Shown in pieces: positions 35,007 through 47,067 of a stretch of DNA of 64,000 bases. The position numbers and the translations under genes are program-made. Every line of letters begins with the position of its first letter. The stretch's first letter is position 1. This DNA is from Ampullaceana balthica (taxonomy: Eukaryota > Mollusca > Gastropoda > Lymnaeidae): NCBI GenBank assembly GCA_944989445.1, contig CALYLW010000555.1:603636-667635 (forward strand), read 5' to 3'. The notes beneath the pieces are model-generated. The model was not told the origin of the DNA, did not search any database, and saw only the letters and a program-made list of their open reading frames with translations.

Positions 35007-35063
<57 letters not shown>

Positions 35064-35388
35064 GCTACCTCTACACTCTCCCTCTCTCAGACCAGTCGCT
35101 CTCCTGACCTCTGTGACATCGAGGTGAACCTCCAGTTACCCGTGGAGGTCAACTATAGCAGACCGCTACACATGCTACATAGAGATACATAGAGATAAAC
35201 TAAAAATTCATTAATTTTCTTACCATATATTTGATCGATCTGAAATTTTGACACAATGCATTGTTAGGTGACACGAGTCTATGTGCAAAATTGCATTTCG
35301 ATATGATCACAGAAAGTGGGTCATGATTTACTTTTGTTTTTCCGAGGGCGGGACCACGACAAGACGGTGAAGTTAATTTAAGGGAGTT
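34700..35388 (+). repeat. TR-A copy with (TC)n expansion
   Basis: Starts aacccgtaagaataaag, has tgactataaatcacttatat and the tctgaaattttgaca core, and ends ggtgaagttaatttaaggga. Longer than other copies because of a (TC)n tract at about 35006-35060. Confidence 0.75.
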
Positions 35389-35679
35389 ACAAATATTAAA
35401 TTTTGAAAAAAACTCTTCATAATATATAACATCATATAATTAAACGGTTGGCATTCATAAGTCACGTCCATTGGTCAAGATTCTTGCTAGTTCGTTACTG
35501 TGGTTTACAATAAAAAAAATTAAAAAAACAAATCATTTGCAAAATTTAATGGCTTCTCTTTTATCATATCATGTATATTTATGTCATTTGAACATGGAAA
35601 AGGGTGGGGGGGGCTGAATATAAAACAGAGGCAAGGAATAATAAAACTGACAACTATCGAGTTATTGTATTACAAGTTA

Positions 35680-35876
35680 GTGAAACAAATCGTATTCTGC
35701 TGTAAATTCTACTTCAGAATGTTATAACACTTTTTAAAAACTTTTTTATGTTAATTATTATTACTTGTTTTTAATGTTTAGGGGGAAGACGGTAGTTTAG
35801 TTCCTTAGTTATTGTCGGAAAAGTGTTATAACATTCTGAAGCTCTCCTTTGAAAAAAAAATGGTTTTGTTTCACTA
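35680..35876. repeat. Imperfect inverted repeat (MITE-like)
   Basis: Outer arms gttagtgaaacaaa and tttgtttcactaa, with an inner perfect 23-bp arm cttcagaatgttataacact at 35709-35731 matched by its complement at 35819-35841. About 85 bp separate the inner arms. No coding content. Confidence 0.65.
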
Positions 35877-35879
35877 ATA

Positions 35880-36810
35880 ATAGAATGAGTATTTAAACGC
35901 AATTTCCAAAAAAGAATTTCCGACTTTTTTTATTCAAGGGAAATCATTCTAGATTACATTAAAACCCATTTCAAATCAATAATTATGAAACTAAACAAAG
36001 CAATTGGTATGTACAAATTGCTGCTAAAATTATAGGAGTCGAATGAAAAAGGAATTTTTCAATCAATCCTTCTCCAACATTGTTCTAAATATTATTAGCT
36101 ATCTTTTGGCGTTTGTTTCAACCCGATAGATGTTATGGATGGCGAGAAAATGACAAAATACTCATATTTCTCCGTGTTATTTATTTTTTAGAAAATCCAG
36201 TAAACCTTTTCGGTAATTTTTTTGGCCCATTCACATCATTGGGACCTCCTTAACATATTTGCAAAGACCCGAACCCTCTATCTGGTATGGTTCAGGGGTA
36301 GTTGCTTGTGCAAACTCGAACAGACTGCACAGACATTTCAAATATATAAACAAATTTTTTCCTATGGGAAATTGATTTTAAAATATCCAAACCATTACAT
36401 TTAAAAACGAAAAATAAGTGTAATAAAAATTATGTCTTTAATATCGTTCTCTTTCCGTACGCGTCTTTGAAACTCTTATAACGTGGTTCTTTGTATACAT
36501 TGTGTTCGTATTAAATCAGTTTCAATTAAGATTTAAATACAATGTAAGCATATATTTAAGAAAATAATATAACAAAAAATTGAAGTTTTTTTAAAGGGAT
36601 AAGCTCTTTAATCGTTAAAGCGTAACAAACTTGCCAGTTTTACATGCATAGTATTAGTGCTATAGAGGAAAGCATTCTTTCATTTATGTAGGTTTTAAAA
36701 CAGAGATAGTCATTAACTATTTGGACAAAGAGTTTATATATATATATAAACTTATATATATACTTTTGGAAGAGAAAAGTATTCAAAGTGTGTTACCCGG
36801 ACGCAAGCCA
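35880..36810. other. AT-rich stretch, nothing recognised
   Basis: No exon of the lectin family was found here, although gene 4 would need its terminal exon in this direction. A (TA)n-rich palindrome lies near 36735-36765. Confidence 0.4.
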
Positions 36811-36814
36811 ACCC

Positions 36815-37305
36815 CCCCCTCCCCCCCAAAAAAATAATAATAGGACAGCTTAAACAAAATAGTACACATTTTTTTAAAACTACAAGCTAAATCGGTATTA
36901 TGATTGTTTACTTTTGTACTGCCTATCTTTGTCTTTGTGCTCTTTGTTAAGCAAGAGTTACCGGTATTTTTTAAAAAAATACTTCGTTGGTAAACAGTGA
37001 CGAAAACGCGTACATTAAAATGCATTGTTGAAAACAAAATTTGTAAAACAATTTATGAAAACGTTCAAAAAAAATTAAATAAAAATGATTAAATAAGGTA
37101 AGTGCAGATGTTTAGTAATATATCATAGCTTCTGGTAGAGCAGTCGAATCTTGCAGAATGTAGAAAAGGACCTTGATGATCTACAATAACATCACCGATA
37201 TTCAATATCCAATCAGCAATGACCCGCTCGTAAGCCGACACCCCAACTTTTTCCCCTAGATTTTGTCCTAAAAAAGGTCGGCTTGCTAACGAGTATATAC
37301 GGTAT
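36815..37305 (+). repeat. Duplicated 490-bp segment, copy 1
   Basis: Aligns by eye along its length with 58665-59128 (shared aaactacaagctaaatcgg, tagagcagtcgaatcttg, ggtcggcttgc and aacgagtatatacggta). The end holds a small inverted pair, taagccgac / gtcggctt. It could be a transposon copy or part of a segmental duplication of lectin flanks. Confidence 0.7.
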
Positions 37306-37332
37306 GTCTTTTGAATTTAATAAATCGCTCAC

Positions 37333-39916
37333 CTGCATTAAATAGCACTGTCTTGTAAGGATTTCTCATGTTTACTTGACTCCCACTTGAACTTGAACTA
37401 TCCCTTAACCCGTTGTTGGGTCGTTGGGGCACCATCGTGAACTGCACACTAACACACGCCATTTGTCACGGTCCTGTGCTGCCCTTTGAGAGTCGCTGAA
37501 TGACAGGCCGGTCCACTCTTTGATATTGTCCTCCCATCTCTTCTTTTGTCTGCCTCTTTTCCTTCCTCCCTGGACTGTGCCTTGTAATATGGTTTTTGCG
37601 AGACCTCCAGTTCTTGTCACGTGTCCGTACCATCGTAATTTCCTCTTCTTAATTGATGTGAGTAGGTCCTCGTAGGGGCCAATGACAGTACTTATTTTGT
37701 TGCGGACCGCTTCATTTGTGATGTGCGCTGTGTAGGAGATGTTCAATATCTTTCTGAAACATCTCATCTCTAGCGCATTTATTCTTCTTTGGAGGTCTGC
37801 AGTGAGCGTCCAAGCCTCACAACCGTACAAAAAGACTGACATCGCTAGAGAGCGCATTAGCCGGATCTTTGATCTCAGGGAGAGCTTCTTACTTTGCCAG
37901 ATGTGCTTTAATTTGCTCAATGCTGCCATTGTTTGGGCTACTCTGGCAAGAATTTCTGGCTTTGAGCCTTCGTCGGATATTATGGCCCCTAGATACTTGA
38001 AGGTGGAGACTTCTTCGAGTTTTTGCCCGTTTATCCGAATCTCGCTTGTGAATTTACTATTAGCCATGACCTTGGTCTTTTCTGCGTTGATTTCCATGCC
38101 GTACGCCTTTGCTGCTTTCTCTAGCTTTGCGAGGAATTCTTTTAGTTCGTCCTCGCTACCAGCTAGGCCGTCAATGTCATCGGCGAAGCGTAGGTTGGTT
38201 ATACTTCTCCCTCCGATGCTGACTGTTCCGACATGGTCTTCTAGCACATCTGTCATGATCCTTTCAAGGAAGAGGTTGAAGAGGATGGGGGAAAGTAAAC
38301 ATCCTTGTCTGACACCAACAGTGGTCTTGAACCAATCTCCCAGCTTGCTGTTGAAGAGTACTGCGCTGGTTGCTCTGTTGTAAAGGTTCTTGATCACTTC
38401 AATGATGTTTGCATTTATGTTGAATTTGTGCATCGTTGCCCACAGTGCCGCATGCCACACTCTGTCGAACGCTTTTTTAAAGTCTATAAAGACATGATAG
38501 AGGTCACTCTGGTGTTGGAGATGTTTTTCACAGAGAACTCGCAGGTTAAAGATTTGCTCCGTTGTGCTTCTTCCTGTTCTGAAGCCCGCCTGCTCTTCTG
38601 AAATGATTTGCTCTGCTTGTGGTTTCAGTCTGTTCAATATGATCATAAGCATGACTTTGCTGGGGTGACTAATCAGGCTGATTGTACGGTAGTTCTGACA
38701 CATCTGTAGATTACCCTTTTTTGGGAGCGTGATAACCAGCGATTGCGTCCAGGGGGTTGGCCATTTGCCCTGTCTGCCAGATCTTGTTGCACATGTTAGT
38801 TAGGATGTTTATTACGGGGTCACCTCCTGCTTGAATCAGTTCGCCCGGAATGTTGTCCGCTCCAGCTGATTTCCCCTTCTTCAGTTTTTGTACAGCCAGC
38901 TCCACCTCGTCGCGGAGAATAGAATGCATGTCTGTGTTTGTTGACTTTGGGCAGTTGAGCACTGACGCATCGCCTTTGGAGTCTTCATTGTACAGCTCAG
39001 AACAGTATTCGGTCCATCTTCTGAGAATTTCTTGTTCTTCTGTGATACATTTTGCGGATTTATCTTGTATGGTTGAGATACGACCTTGTTTGGTGGATGT
39101 CAAGTCTTTAACAATTTTGTAAGCCTTCCTTGAATTGTTCCTTAGTAGATTTTCATCGATGTCAGAGCATTGTTGTTCTATCCATTCCTTTTTTGCTTTC
39201 ACCATATCTTTCCTGATCTTTTTATTTGATTTCTCTGTATCTGGGTGCTCTTTCTGCAGTATTCTTTACGCTCTTAAGTTTTCTTCTTTCATCGCGCATA
39301 GTTCCAGAATATTAGAGGAGACCCATGGTCTTTTAATTGCTCGCTTCTTACCAAGTACTTCTTTTGCTGCTTCAATTATTGTGGTATTGAAGGTGTCAGT
39401 GACTAGGTCTATGTCCATGTCCGTTTCTGACTCATATAGTGTGGTGAGTGGAGCAAATTTTCCTCCAATGGTCGCCCTGAAAACTTCTGCGATTTCTGGG
39501 TCTTTCAGTTTGTCCAGGTCAAAGCGTAATCGTGGATTGCCTTGTTTTACTATCTTTTTCAGGTGGAGATGGAAGGTCATCAGCACCAGATTATGGTCAC
39601 TGCCGATATCTGCTCCAGGGAAACTTCTAGTTCTAGCTGTTTTAATACACGATTTGAATCGTTTTCTGACCAGTATGTAATCTATCTGGTTACTATGTTC
39701 CCCGTCGGGGCTGTGCCAAGTCCATCTTCTGGATTTTTTATGTTGGCCCATTGTGTTAGACTCCCACTTGTAAGTCCCTATTTGTTCCAACTCTTTGAGT
39801 CCTACCCAGGCCCCCAAGGTTATCTACTACCATAGCGGGGCTCATGGCGTTGAAGGCATCAGACAGAATGAGAACCTTTTCAAAGACCTTCAATGTGTAC
39901 AACGTGGCGTTGAAGT
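37333..39916 (-). pseudogene. Gene 4 central CTLD exon split by LINE
   Basis: The 5' part of the exon lies at 39759-39916 after acceptor cttacag (Leu-Tyr-Thr-Leu-Lys-Val-Phe-Glu-Lys, then Trp-Val-Gly-Leu). The 3' part is at 37333-37389, ending in donor caggtgagc. The two parts share the 12-bp duplication gactcccacttg. The exon is also 6 bp shorter than its paralogues next to the site. Confidence 0.85.
37390..39758 (-). mobile_element. RTE-like LINE (LINE1), 5'-truncated, with TSD
   Basis: Minus-strand LINE from the endonuclease C-terminal half (Gly-Ser-Asp-His-Asn-Leu near 39600) through reverse transcriptase: Glu-Gln-Ala-Gly-Phe-Arg, Phe-Ile-Asp-Phe-Lys-Lys-Ala-Phe-Asp, Gly-Val-Arg-Gln-Gly-Cys and Phe-Ala-Asp-Asp near 38180, then a C-terminal region with Arg-Trp-Tyr-Gly-His. 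The longest open part is 38703-37405 (432 codons); an in-frame stop near 39268 and a frameshift near 38711 break the rest. The 3' tail is two aagttc-type repeats. Target duplications gactcccacttg at 37378-37389 and 39759-39770 prove insertion into a CTLD exon. Confidence 0.9.
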
Positions 39917-40385
39917 CTGTAAGTTAATTGATATGCTTTATTCATATAGGAAAACGGTAGCGTAGGAAAGACTTATAAGCATTTTATTTAAGTTTGAATA
40001 AAAAGCAAGAAAGTCTAATAGACGGATTTTTAAAGTTATTTTGGGAATTCTAAATGAGTTGTACACGCGCTTCTACTCCAGATTAAGAAAAAATTCATTA
40101 ATTTGATCTTATACAAAGTAAAACCTGTAATTTAGTTACGATAGCTATTGAGATCGTTGAGACAATGTCTTGTTGTACGGTTTTATTTCTTTTTTTAAAT
40201 TTTTTTTGTTATTATATTTTTTTTAAAAACAACACAATTTTTTATCCACACGCTTTTGTTTGAACTGAAACAAGAAAAGAACGATATTTAGGTTGTTATT
40301 TTTGTGGCTACCCAGGAGAATTAAATTTTTTTAAACATTAAATAAAAGTGATGAATACGTCTAGTACCTTTACGACACTCTAGAG

Positions 40386-40594
40386 CTGTGATGGCGAACC
40401 TTTTTGGGGCCGCGTGCCCAAAATTTAAACAAAATCCAATTATTAAAAGCAAAGTGCAAAAAACTCCATGGAAACCCGAAAATAGGGGTTTGGCTTAACT
40501 GGTTTGATTAAGGAAGTAATATTTTAGTCGCGTGCCGACTGTTGAGGCTCTGCGTGCCGATTGTGGCACACGTGACATAGGTTCGCCATCATTG
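40386..40594. mobile_element. hAT-type MITE with perfect 8-bp TSD
   Basis: Termini ctgtgatggcgaacct and aggttcgccatcattg are inverted repeats; ctctagag flanks both sides (40378-40385 and 40595-40602). 209 bp with no coding capacity. A second, longer copy lies at 49448-49866. Confidence 0.85.
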
Positions 40595-40774
40595 CTCTAG
40601 AGCTAGAGGTATTAAAACATACTTTTTTAAATTAGTCCTTAGTACTACTGGCTTTTTATTTCAAATTATATAAATTCAAATGATACGGCCGCAGAATAAA
40701 ATTTGCGCTCTCTCTTGTAAGTATACAAAGAGCAAAATCTTTTGTTTTAAATTACTATTTTCTCATACACGTTT

Positions 40775-40805
<31 letters not shown>

Positions 40806-40810
40806 TTTTA
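40775..40810. repeat. (ATTT)n microsatellite
   Basis: About eight atttatttattt-type tetramers. Confidence 0.85.
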
Positions 40811-41338
40811 CTTTTTTTTTAAATGTTGTAATTATTTCTCATACTCCTTATTTGTTACATTTCGGGACAAAAGATTTTATGATTTTTTTACTATTATCAC
40901 CTTTATAACAAATTGTATGGACTGAAATTTATTTAATAAGAAATAGCTCACACTTCTTGGAATATATTATGTAATAATTATGTTTCATTGACGTAAAAAT
41001 TATACCATAATATAAATGTAATATCTTGTGTTCAGCAACTGGGATACACTGCCACTAAACTGTGTAATGTTGAATGCTTATTACCATTAATGCCATTCAC
41101 CATTGTCATTGTACATGTCAAATTATGTTTTTTAAATTGTTCTGTATTTTTTAACAACATAACTTTTTACGGTGTTTACATTCTTCACATGGATTAAACT
41201 AGTTAGTGGGGACAAGGGAGTTTCATTTTCTGTTTACTTCTTTCAAACTACAATACCACGCTATCGATTTTTAATGGACGGAAAACAATTACAGAAAAAA
41301 TTAATTTGAATATTGATTAAAGAATCAATTTTACCTTG

Positions 41339-41515
41339 ACAAACTTTTCTAGCATTGATGTAGTTATTTTTTTGTAGATATTATCCACAAATAAGAATTA
41401 ATATTGCCTCTAGAGAAAAGTTTAAAGTTCACATATTGTTTATCTTTATTGTCTTGGGAAAAGAGCTCAGTTTCAGGGCTTCTGGGGTATATTTTTTATC
41501 AAAAGCCAATAATCT
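41339..41515 (-). pseudogene. Gene 4 linker/CTLD-start exon, decayed
   Basis: Aligned by eye with 62258-62434: Phe-Pro-Lys, an Asn-Phe-like segment, then Asn-Tyr-Ile-Asn-Ala-Arg-Lys-Val-Cys-Gln and donor caaggtaaa. In-frame TGA and TAA codons and substitutions show loss of function. Confidence 0.65.
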
Positions 41516-42292
41516 GGGGGAAAAACTGTCATTATATACAAATCAATTATAAAAAATATTATAACGAAAATATGTAAAAATTAACGAATTTCGAAAGGCA
41601 TTTACAATGATTAATATGTTTCATAAAATTCGTTAATGCATACACATATATAACTTAAGTCTGAAAATGAGTACTTGGTATAAAACAAAACATATAATGT
41701 ATTTGTAAATGCAAAATGTTACATTGCTATCTCTAATAAAAAGCTTCGGGTGCCTTTAATTAATTAAGTAAAATTGTATTTCCCTGGCTAGAATATGAAC
41801 ATCTGATTAAACAGAAGCCTGACACCTAAAGATATCTAGATAAATTTTTCCACTGTTGACCTGTGGATTTCCATTTTTCAAGGAGTAAGAGATAAATATT
41901 TAAGAAATGTTTCTGATTTTTTTAATAAATTGTTTATAAGTGAATGTGTGTGTGTGTATCAGTGTGTTTATTAGTGGGTTTGAGTATTTTTTTATTTCGC
42001 TGTCGTGTATTTTTTGGACACTAGCGTGTCCGAGCACATGTGTTTGTTAGATTTTTTAAAGGAATAAGTGCTATGACTCCGTAATTCAATAGCGATATTA
42101 AAGGAATAAACATGGGAAACGTGGCAACTTTTTTTCGCGTATTCAATGTTTGTAGCATATTTACAGTCTACGCCCGTGGGCTCTCTCGCTTTGTCTAATA
42201 TTTGCTGACGTGAACGCTCACTAAAGGCAATAATATAGTTACATATCATTAGTGCGAGTTCAAGGCCAGTGCTTGATATATATATATATATA

Positions 42293-43990
42293 TCTAATAT
42301 ATAAAGCTCAAATGTTTGTATGTTTGTATGTTTGTATGTTTGTATGTTTGTATGTTTGTATGTTTCACTTTTCGACTTTCTGTTAGACAATCACGGAAAA
42401 ACCAAATGACGGACGGGGACCAAATTTGGCAGGGCGGTTCCTTTTACCCTGAAGGTGGTTTTAAGTTAGTTTTTGTAATTGTCCCTTTTGCCCGAATGCC
42501 GTAAATTAAATAATCAGAAAATGCAGAGACAAAGAATAAAAAATTTAACCTCATTTCTGTATTGAACAAATTTACGCGGACGTTCAAATGCCGTTCAAAG
42601 CGAGTTACTTTTGGTGACGTTTTTTTTCCCCAATGCCAATACTTTATTTTCAGCCGTGCGCATTTGAAAAAATATTATAATGTCTAATTACGGTGCGCAC
42701 ATTTTCGTGTGCGCTTCATAATTTGAGCTGTGTAGTACAAAGAATTGTCATCTTCTTTACTGTTACTTTCTATATATTAGATAGACACGTAAACATATTT
42801 AATTACAACTGCCAAACGATGCATTAGATTTAATTGTTTACACGTTTAAATTTAATTGCGAATTTGTTTTAATTATTTTATGTTCCATAACTCGACATTT
42901 AATGAAAAACCGATTTATGTAATAATTGTGTCAGTATTTTTTTCAAGGCTTCATTTTTAGCGGTGCAAGTTTTAAAATCTTTTATCGCCTGATTACTGTG
43001 CGCAGATTTTCATGTACGCATCTTAAATATAGCCTATATTTTTTTTATTTATCTTTATTATCTTTATCTCATAGACGCTGTTGCAAATATTGTATTAATT
43101 ACAATTGTGTTACATTGCAGTGTCGTAAATATATAAGAGCTTTTTTAGTGACGACAGTGGCAGAGATCTTTTGTAAAAATGTCAACAAAGCAGTGGCCTT
43201 TTTTTAATGGATACAAACAAACAAACATAAAAATATCAACTCAGCTTTATATATTACATATGCGTTTAAATTATTTTATTTCAATTATTTTCACGATCAT
43301 TGTATTAATATTTTACATGCAATAAATAAAATTGGGATTTTTAAAAATTTAATTCATAACTCGACATTTAATTAAAAACCATAGATGTAGCGAGTTTATT
43401 TTATGTTGAAGTGATGGCCTATGTCAAATAAACGTACACTTTAAAACTGTTTACTTAAGCTTTATATACACTATACATTATAAACTTTCGCTACCGAACG
43501 TATTAACAAAAGTTGACTAAATTTAATGAAGTGATCCTGAAAACGCTTAATTAATATGAATTGCGAATTGAATATGTTTTTATGTTCATTCCTTTGTATT
43601 CCCATTTCTAAAATTGCCTTTTAATCATTTTTAAGATGCGCTTATTATCAACAGACGGTTGAATCTTTTTTTATTTAATGTATTTTATTTTTCAGATATA
43701 AAATCTGGTGTGTGTGTGTGCATTGAATATTATTTACAAAATATGATGCCTTATCCGAAATAGGGAACAAAAAAAGATTCCTTTTTGAAATTATACACAT
43801 TGCTTATAAACCGTAAATATAAATCGTAAAATATAGAGACATAAAAATGTTAAATATTATTTCCCTGTTTAGACAATTATGAATACGTCAAAATGAAGAG
43901 TTATTTTGGTCCAGTACATTTGCTTTATAACAAGACTTTATTTTATGCGGCCAGCTTTCTATATGTCTAAATATGGTGTGCACAATTTTT
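42293..43990 (+). mobile_element. Helitron family A, second copy, 5' half
   Basis: Starts TCTAATATATAAAG after an A, then an expanded (tgtttgta)n run at 42310-42363. It then follows the same order as 24383-25730: tattgaacaa, a gccgtgcgc block, ttacggtgcgcac, cgtgtgcgc and a final block like 25467-25710. No RepHel sequence is present. Confidence 0.6.
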
Positions 43991-44529
43991 TATACCATTT
44001 TAATACGACCGTTTTTTTTTAAAATAGTATTTTAGAAAGTACATTTATAATTTTGTTTATTTGCACTATGAGTCGATTAGCTTTTGCCTTTTAAAGGGAT
44101 ATTGCCACATGTTCTTTATCTCATAGACGTGGTTACAAATATTATATAACTTACAATTGTGATACGATGCAGTTTCTTAATTATATATTAAATTTTTGAG
44201 TGACAAGGGTGGTAGAGCTCTTTCGGAAAACATATAAGTTATGTTAATTTTGTACAAGTGGGAATGAAATTGTAAATTTAGTTATTATGGTCGGCAATAA
44301 TCATTATTTAATAAGTCATATCTTTTGAATAGTAAGGTTATGTTAAAAGGCACTGCAATAAGTGAAAACAACACACGCGGTAAAATGGCATATCTCTGTT
44401 TCTCATAAGATTTTAACTAAATAGTTGAATCTGAAATTTAACTTGGCAAATAAAAATTGTAATAACCATCACCTAATACTTGGATAAAGGGTCAGCACAC
44501 TCCCGCTACAAAGTGCAGGTATTTTTAAA

Positions 44530-45976
44530 GTATATATATACATATAAATATTTAAATATGTTTGTGTGTGTATGAATGTCCTTTATAGCTGTCTAAACCA
44601 TTCACCCGATCGTCATGAAACTTTTCAAGACTGTTGAGTATGCTCCCGGGATGGTAACTATCTTTTTTTTAAAATTTAACACTCATGGGGCGCCGGGGGC
44701 CCATATCGTCATGTTTTGCTTATACGAGCTATATAAAAATTAGTTTAAGCTTTAGCTACTGTGTAAATTATTGGATCTTAACCAAAATGTGTATATGACA
44801 ACTTGATAGCCAATATTAAAATACTATAGGGCACTAAACTGCTGATGTTCATTCCTTTGGCGCTGAGTGCCCAAAAATTCACATTTTTTAAGCGTTTAAG
44901 ATTTTATTCACCATTCAGTCATTAACAATATTGACAAATTTTGACACATGTATCAATTATTATACTAATTGAAATGAACAGATGTTTTGAACTTTATATC
45001 TTGCCCAGAATGGGCCCTGGGACCCTTAATGTCGTTTTTATCTTATATGAGCTATATAAAAAATAGTTTCTACGTTAGCTACTTAGTAAATGAATAGATC
45101 TTCACCAAACTTTCCACACAAAAACTTAGTAGCCTATATTAAAATACTATAGACACTGCACTTCTAATGCCAATATCTTCGTGGCCGGGGCCCCAAATAT
45201 CTTTTTTCGTATATGTTTAAGATATGTGTCCTATTTACTTTTTAAAGAGCTTGACAAATATAGCCACAATAAAAATGAACTAAAATGAACAGGTTTTTGA
45301 AATTGACCTCTTGCACCGAATGGACCAGGGCCCCTTAATGCTATTTTCTCCCTATTGTAGGTATTTAAAAAGTAGTTTAAGAGTTAGATATTGAGAAAAA
45401 AACTGGATTTTGACAAAACTTAGAATATAAAAACTTAAGAGCCTATATTACTATAGGGCACTGAACTCTTAATTTCCATTCCTTCGAAAAAGTCTTTTTA
45501 CTGAACTTTAATCATTGTATTCCCTCTTCAATTTTACACGAAATTGAGGAATATATATTGAGTACAATAGATAAAAACAACATTAAGGGCCCCAGGGCCC
45601 ATTCTGGGCAAGATATAAAGTTCAAAACACCTGTTAATTTCAATTTGTATAATAATGGATACATGTGTCATTATTTGTCAAGATTGTTAATGACAGAATA
45701 GTGAATAAAATCTTAAACGTTTAAGACATGAGTACAATGGCAATTAAAAAAAACTATAATATCACTCATTTTGGGGCTGGGGCCCTTAATATCGTTTCTT
45801 CTTTTGTACGCTATTTAATTATTAATTTATTTATCCGTTTGCTATGAAACTTGGATTTTTTTTTCACACTTCCACGAAGATTTCTTCAGAATTATTTTTA
45901 AACATACCACTCATTGGTTTCTTTAAATTTATTCCTTTTTACTTTGATCGTTGCAACGCACGACGGGTCTACTAGT
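44530..45976 (+). mobile_element. Helitron family B with internal repeats
   Basis: The 5' region has ttcacccgatcgtcatgaaac. Three units of about 320 bp follow at roughly 44690, 45020 and 45330, each with gagctatataaaa-like and cctatattaaaatactatagg blocks. 44885-45030 is repeated inverted at 45575-45740. The 3' end cgacgggtcta + CTAG (45973-45976) is followed by T. No protein is encoded. Confidence 0.55.
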
Positions 45977-45998
45977 ATATATATATATATATACATTT

Positions 45999-46260
45999 TC
46001 AATCCGTGAACCTATCGACTGCACATAAAAGCGTGGGGCCCTCATCACAACTTGCTATCATGTCCAAGACTGCGAAACATAAATACAAATTTATATGAAT
46101 ATTAATGAACATTAAAGTTTCACAACTTTGATCATATACATGCTACTATCATATTAATTAGAAAAAAATTATCTATATGCAAAAGAGTAGTTGCAAAAAG
46201 AAATGAGTTGTGATGGGCGCCCTACTCTTTTATGTGCAGTCGATAGGTTCACGGATTGAA
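45999..46260. mobile_element. MITE with 56-bp terminal inverted repeats
   Basis: Left arm starts ttcaatccgtgaacctatcg and the right arm ends with its complement, cgataggttcacggattgaa. The arms are about 56 bp and over 90% identical. The 150-bp centre is AT-rich and non-coding. It lies just past the Helitron 3' end at 45976. Confidence 0.85.
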
Positions 46261-46385
46261 TTTTTTTATTTTCTTCTTTTTAGTGCACTTTCTATATGTA
46301 GATAAAAGCGTGTGCTTTTTAAAAAAAGATTTTTTCAATATTTTATTTCGGGTGGTTGTTTAGGTTTAAGGAGTATTTCCATCCT

Positions 46386-46662
46386 CCTCTCTTTAACTCG
46401 CGGTGGTCGAGTGGCAGCGCGCTCGACTGGCGTACCGATGGTCACGAGTGCGAATCCATGTCAAGGCAGGGATTTGTCCCCGATTCACCAAGCTCCGAAT
46501 GGGTACCTAACACTAGTTAGGCGGCTGGGTAATGCGTGGAACCCACAAGCCGTGGCCTGTCATCGCTGCATCTCTTGCCAACAGATCATATGTCATTGTC
46601 TGTGGACGCAATTATCTTCTGCATAGAAGGAGCGTCTGTATTGATAAGATAAGATAAGATAA
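46386..46662 (+). mobile_element. tRNA-derived SINE with (GATAA)n tail
   Basis: The head resembles a Leu/Ser-type tRNA: box A tggtcgagtggcagc and box B gagtgcgaatcc. A non-tRNA body of about 170 bp follows (gtacctaacactagttagg, tggaacccacaagccg), then a tail of four gataa units. These are the pol III promoter and tail expected of a SINE. No target duplication was identified. Confidence 0.75.
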
Positions 46663-47067
46663 CCTGTAAAGCTGTATTAAAGACAACGAATCCTTGTTAA
46701 CAATTATCATGAGACCCAATATATACATACGCATGATTTTATTTTACAACTAATCCAACCATCCAAACTAACATCTACCGATAGACGATGGGAGAGTATG
46801 TTTCCTTGTTTACTAAATTATTTTTAAGCTTCAAAAAGTAATAGTTGAAGCGACAACATTTGAATTTTCCGTTTTATTTTTGCTTCTTTTACTTCCAGCC
46901 TTGAGATTATGATACGCTTGAAGAGTAGCCATTGTGGCTAATGAAGTTTCCTCTTCAATATCAAAGAAAGTTCGTGAACCTATTAAATTTAGAATACATT
47001 ATTCATTTGCTTCTAAGTTACGGTAAGAACTAATAGTCCATAAACATAATTTCAACAAGCTTCTAAC

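Noticed and set aside
36222..36404. Candidate terminal exon for lectin gene 4
   Set aside because: It lacks the cysteine pattern and Gln-Pro start of the family's last exon and is on the wrong strand.
37739..38601. Plus-strand frames of 98-214 codons
   Set aside because: Antisense of the LINE1 reverse transcriptase. The plus-strand frames at 55748-57799 are likewise antisense of LINE2.
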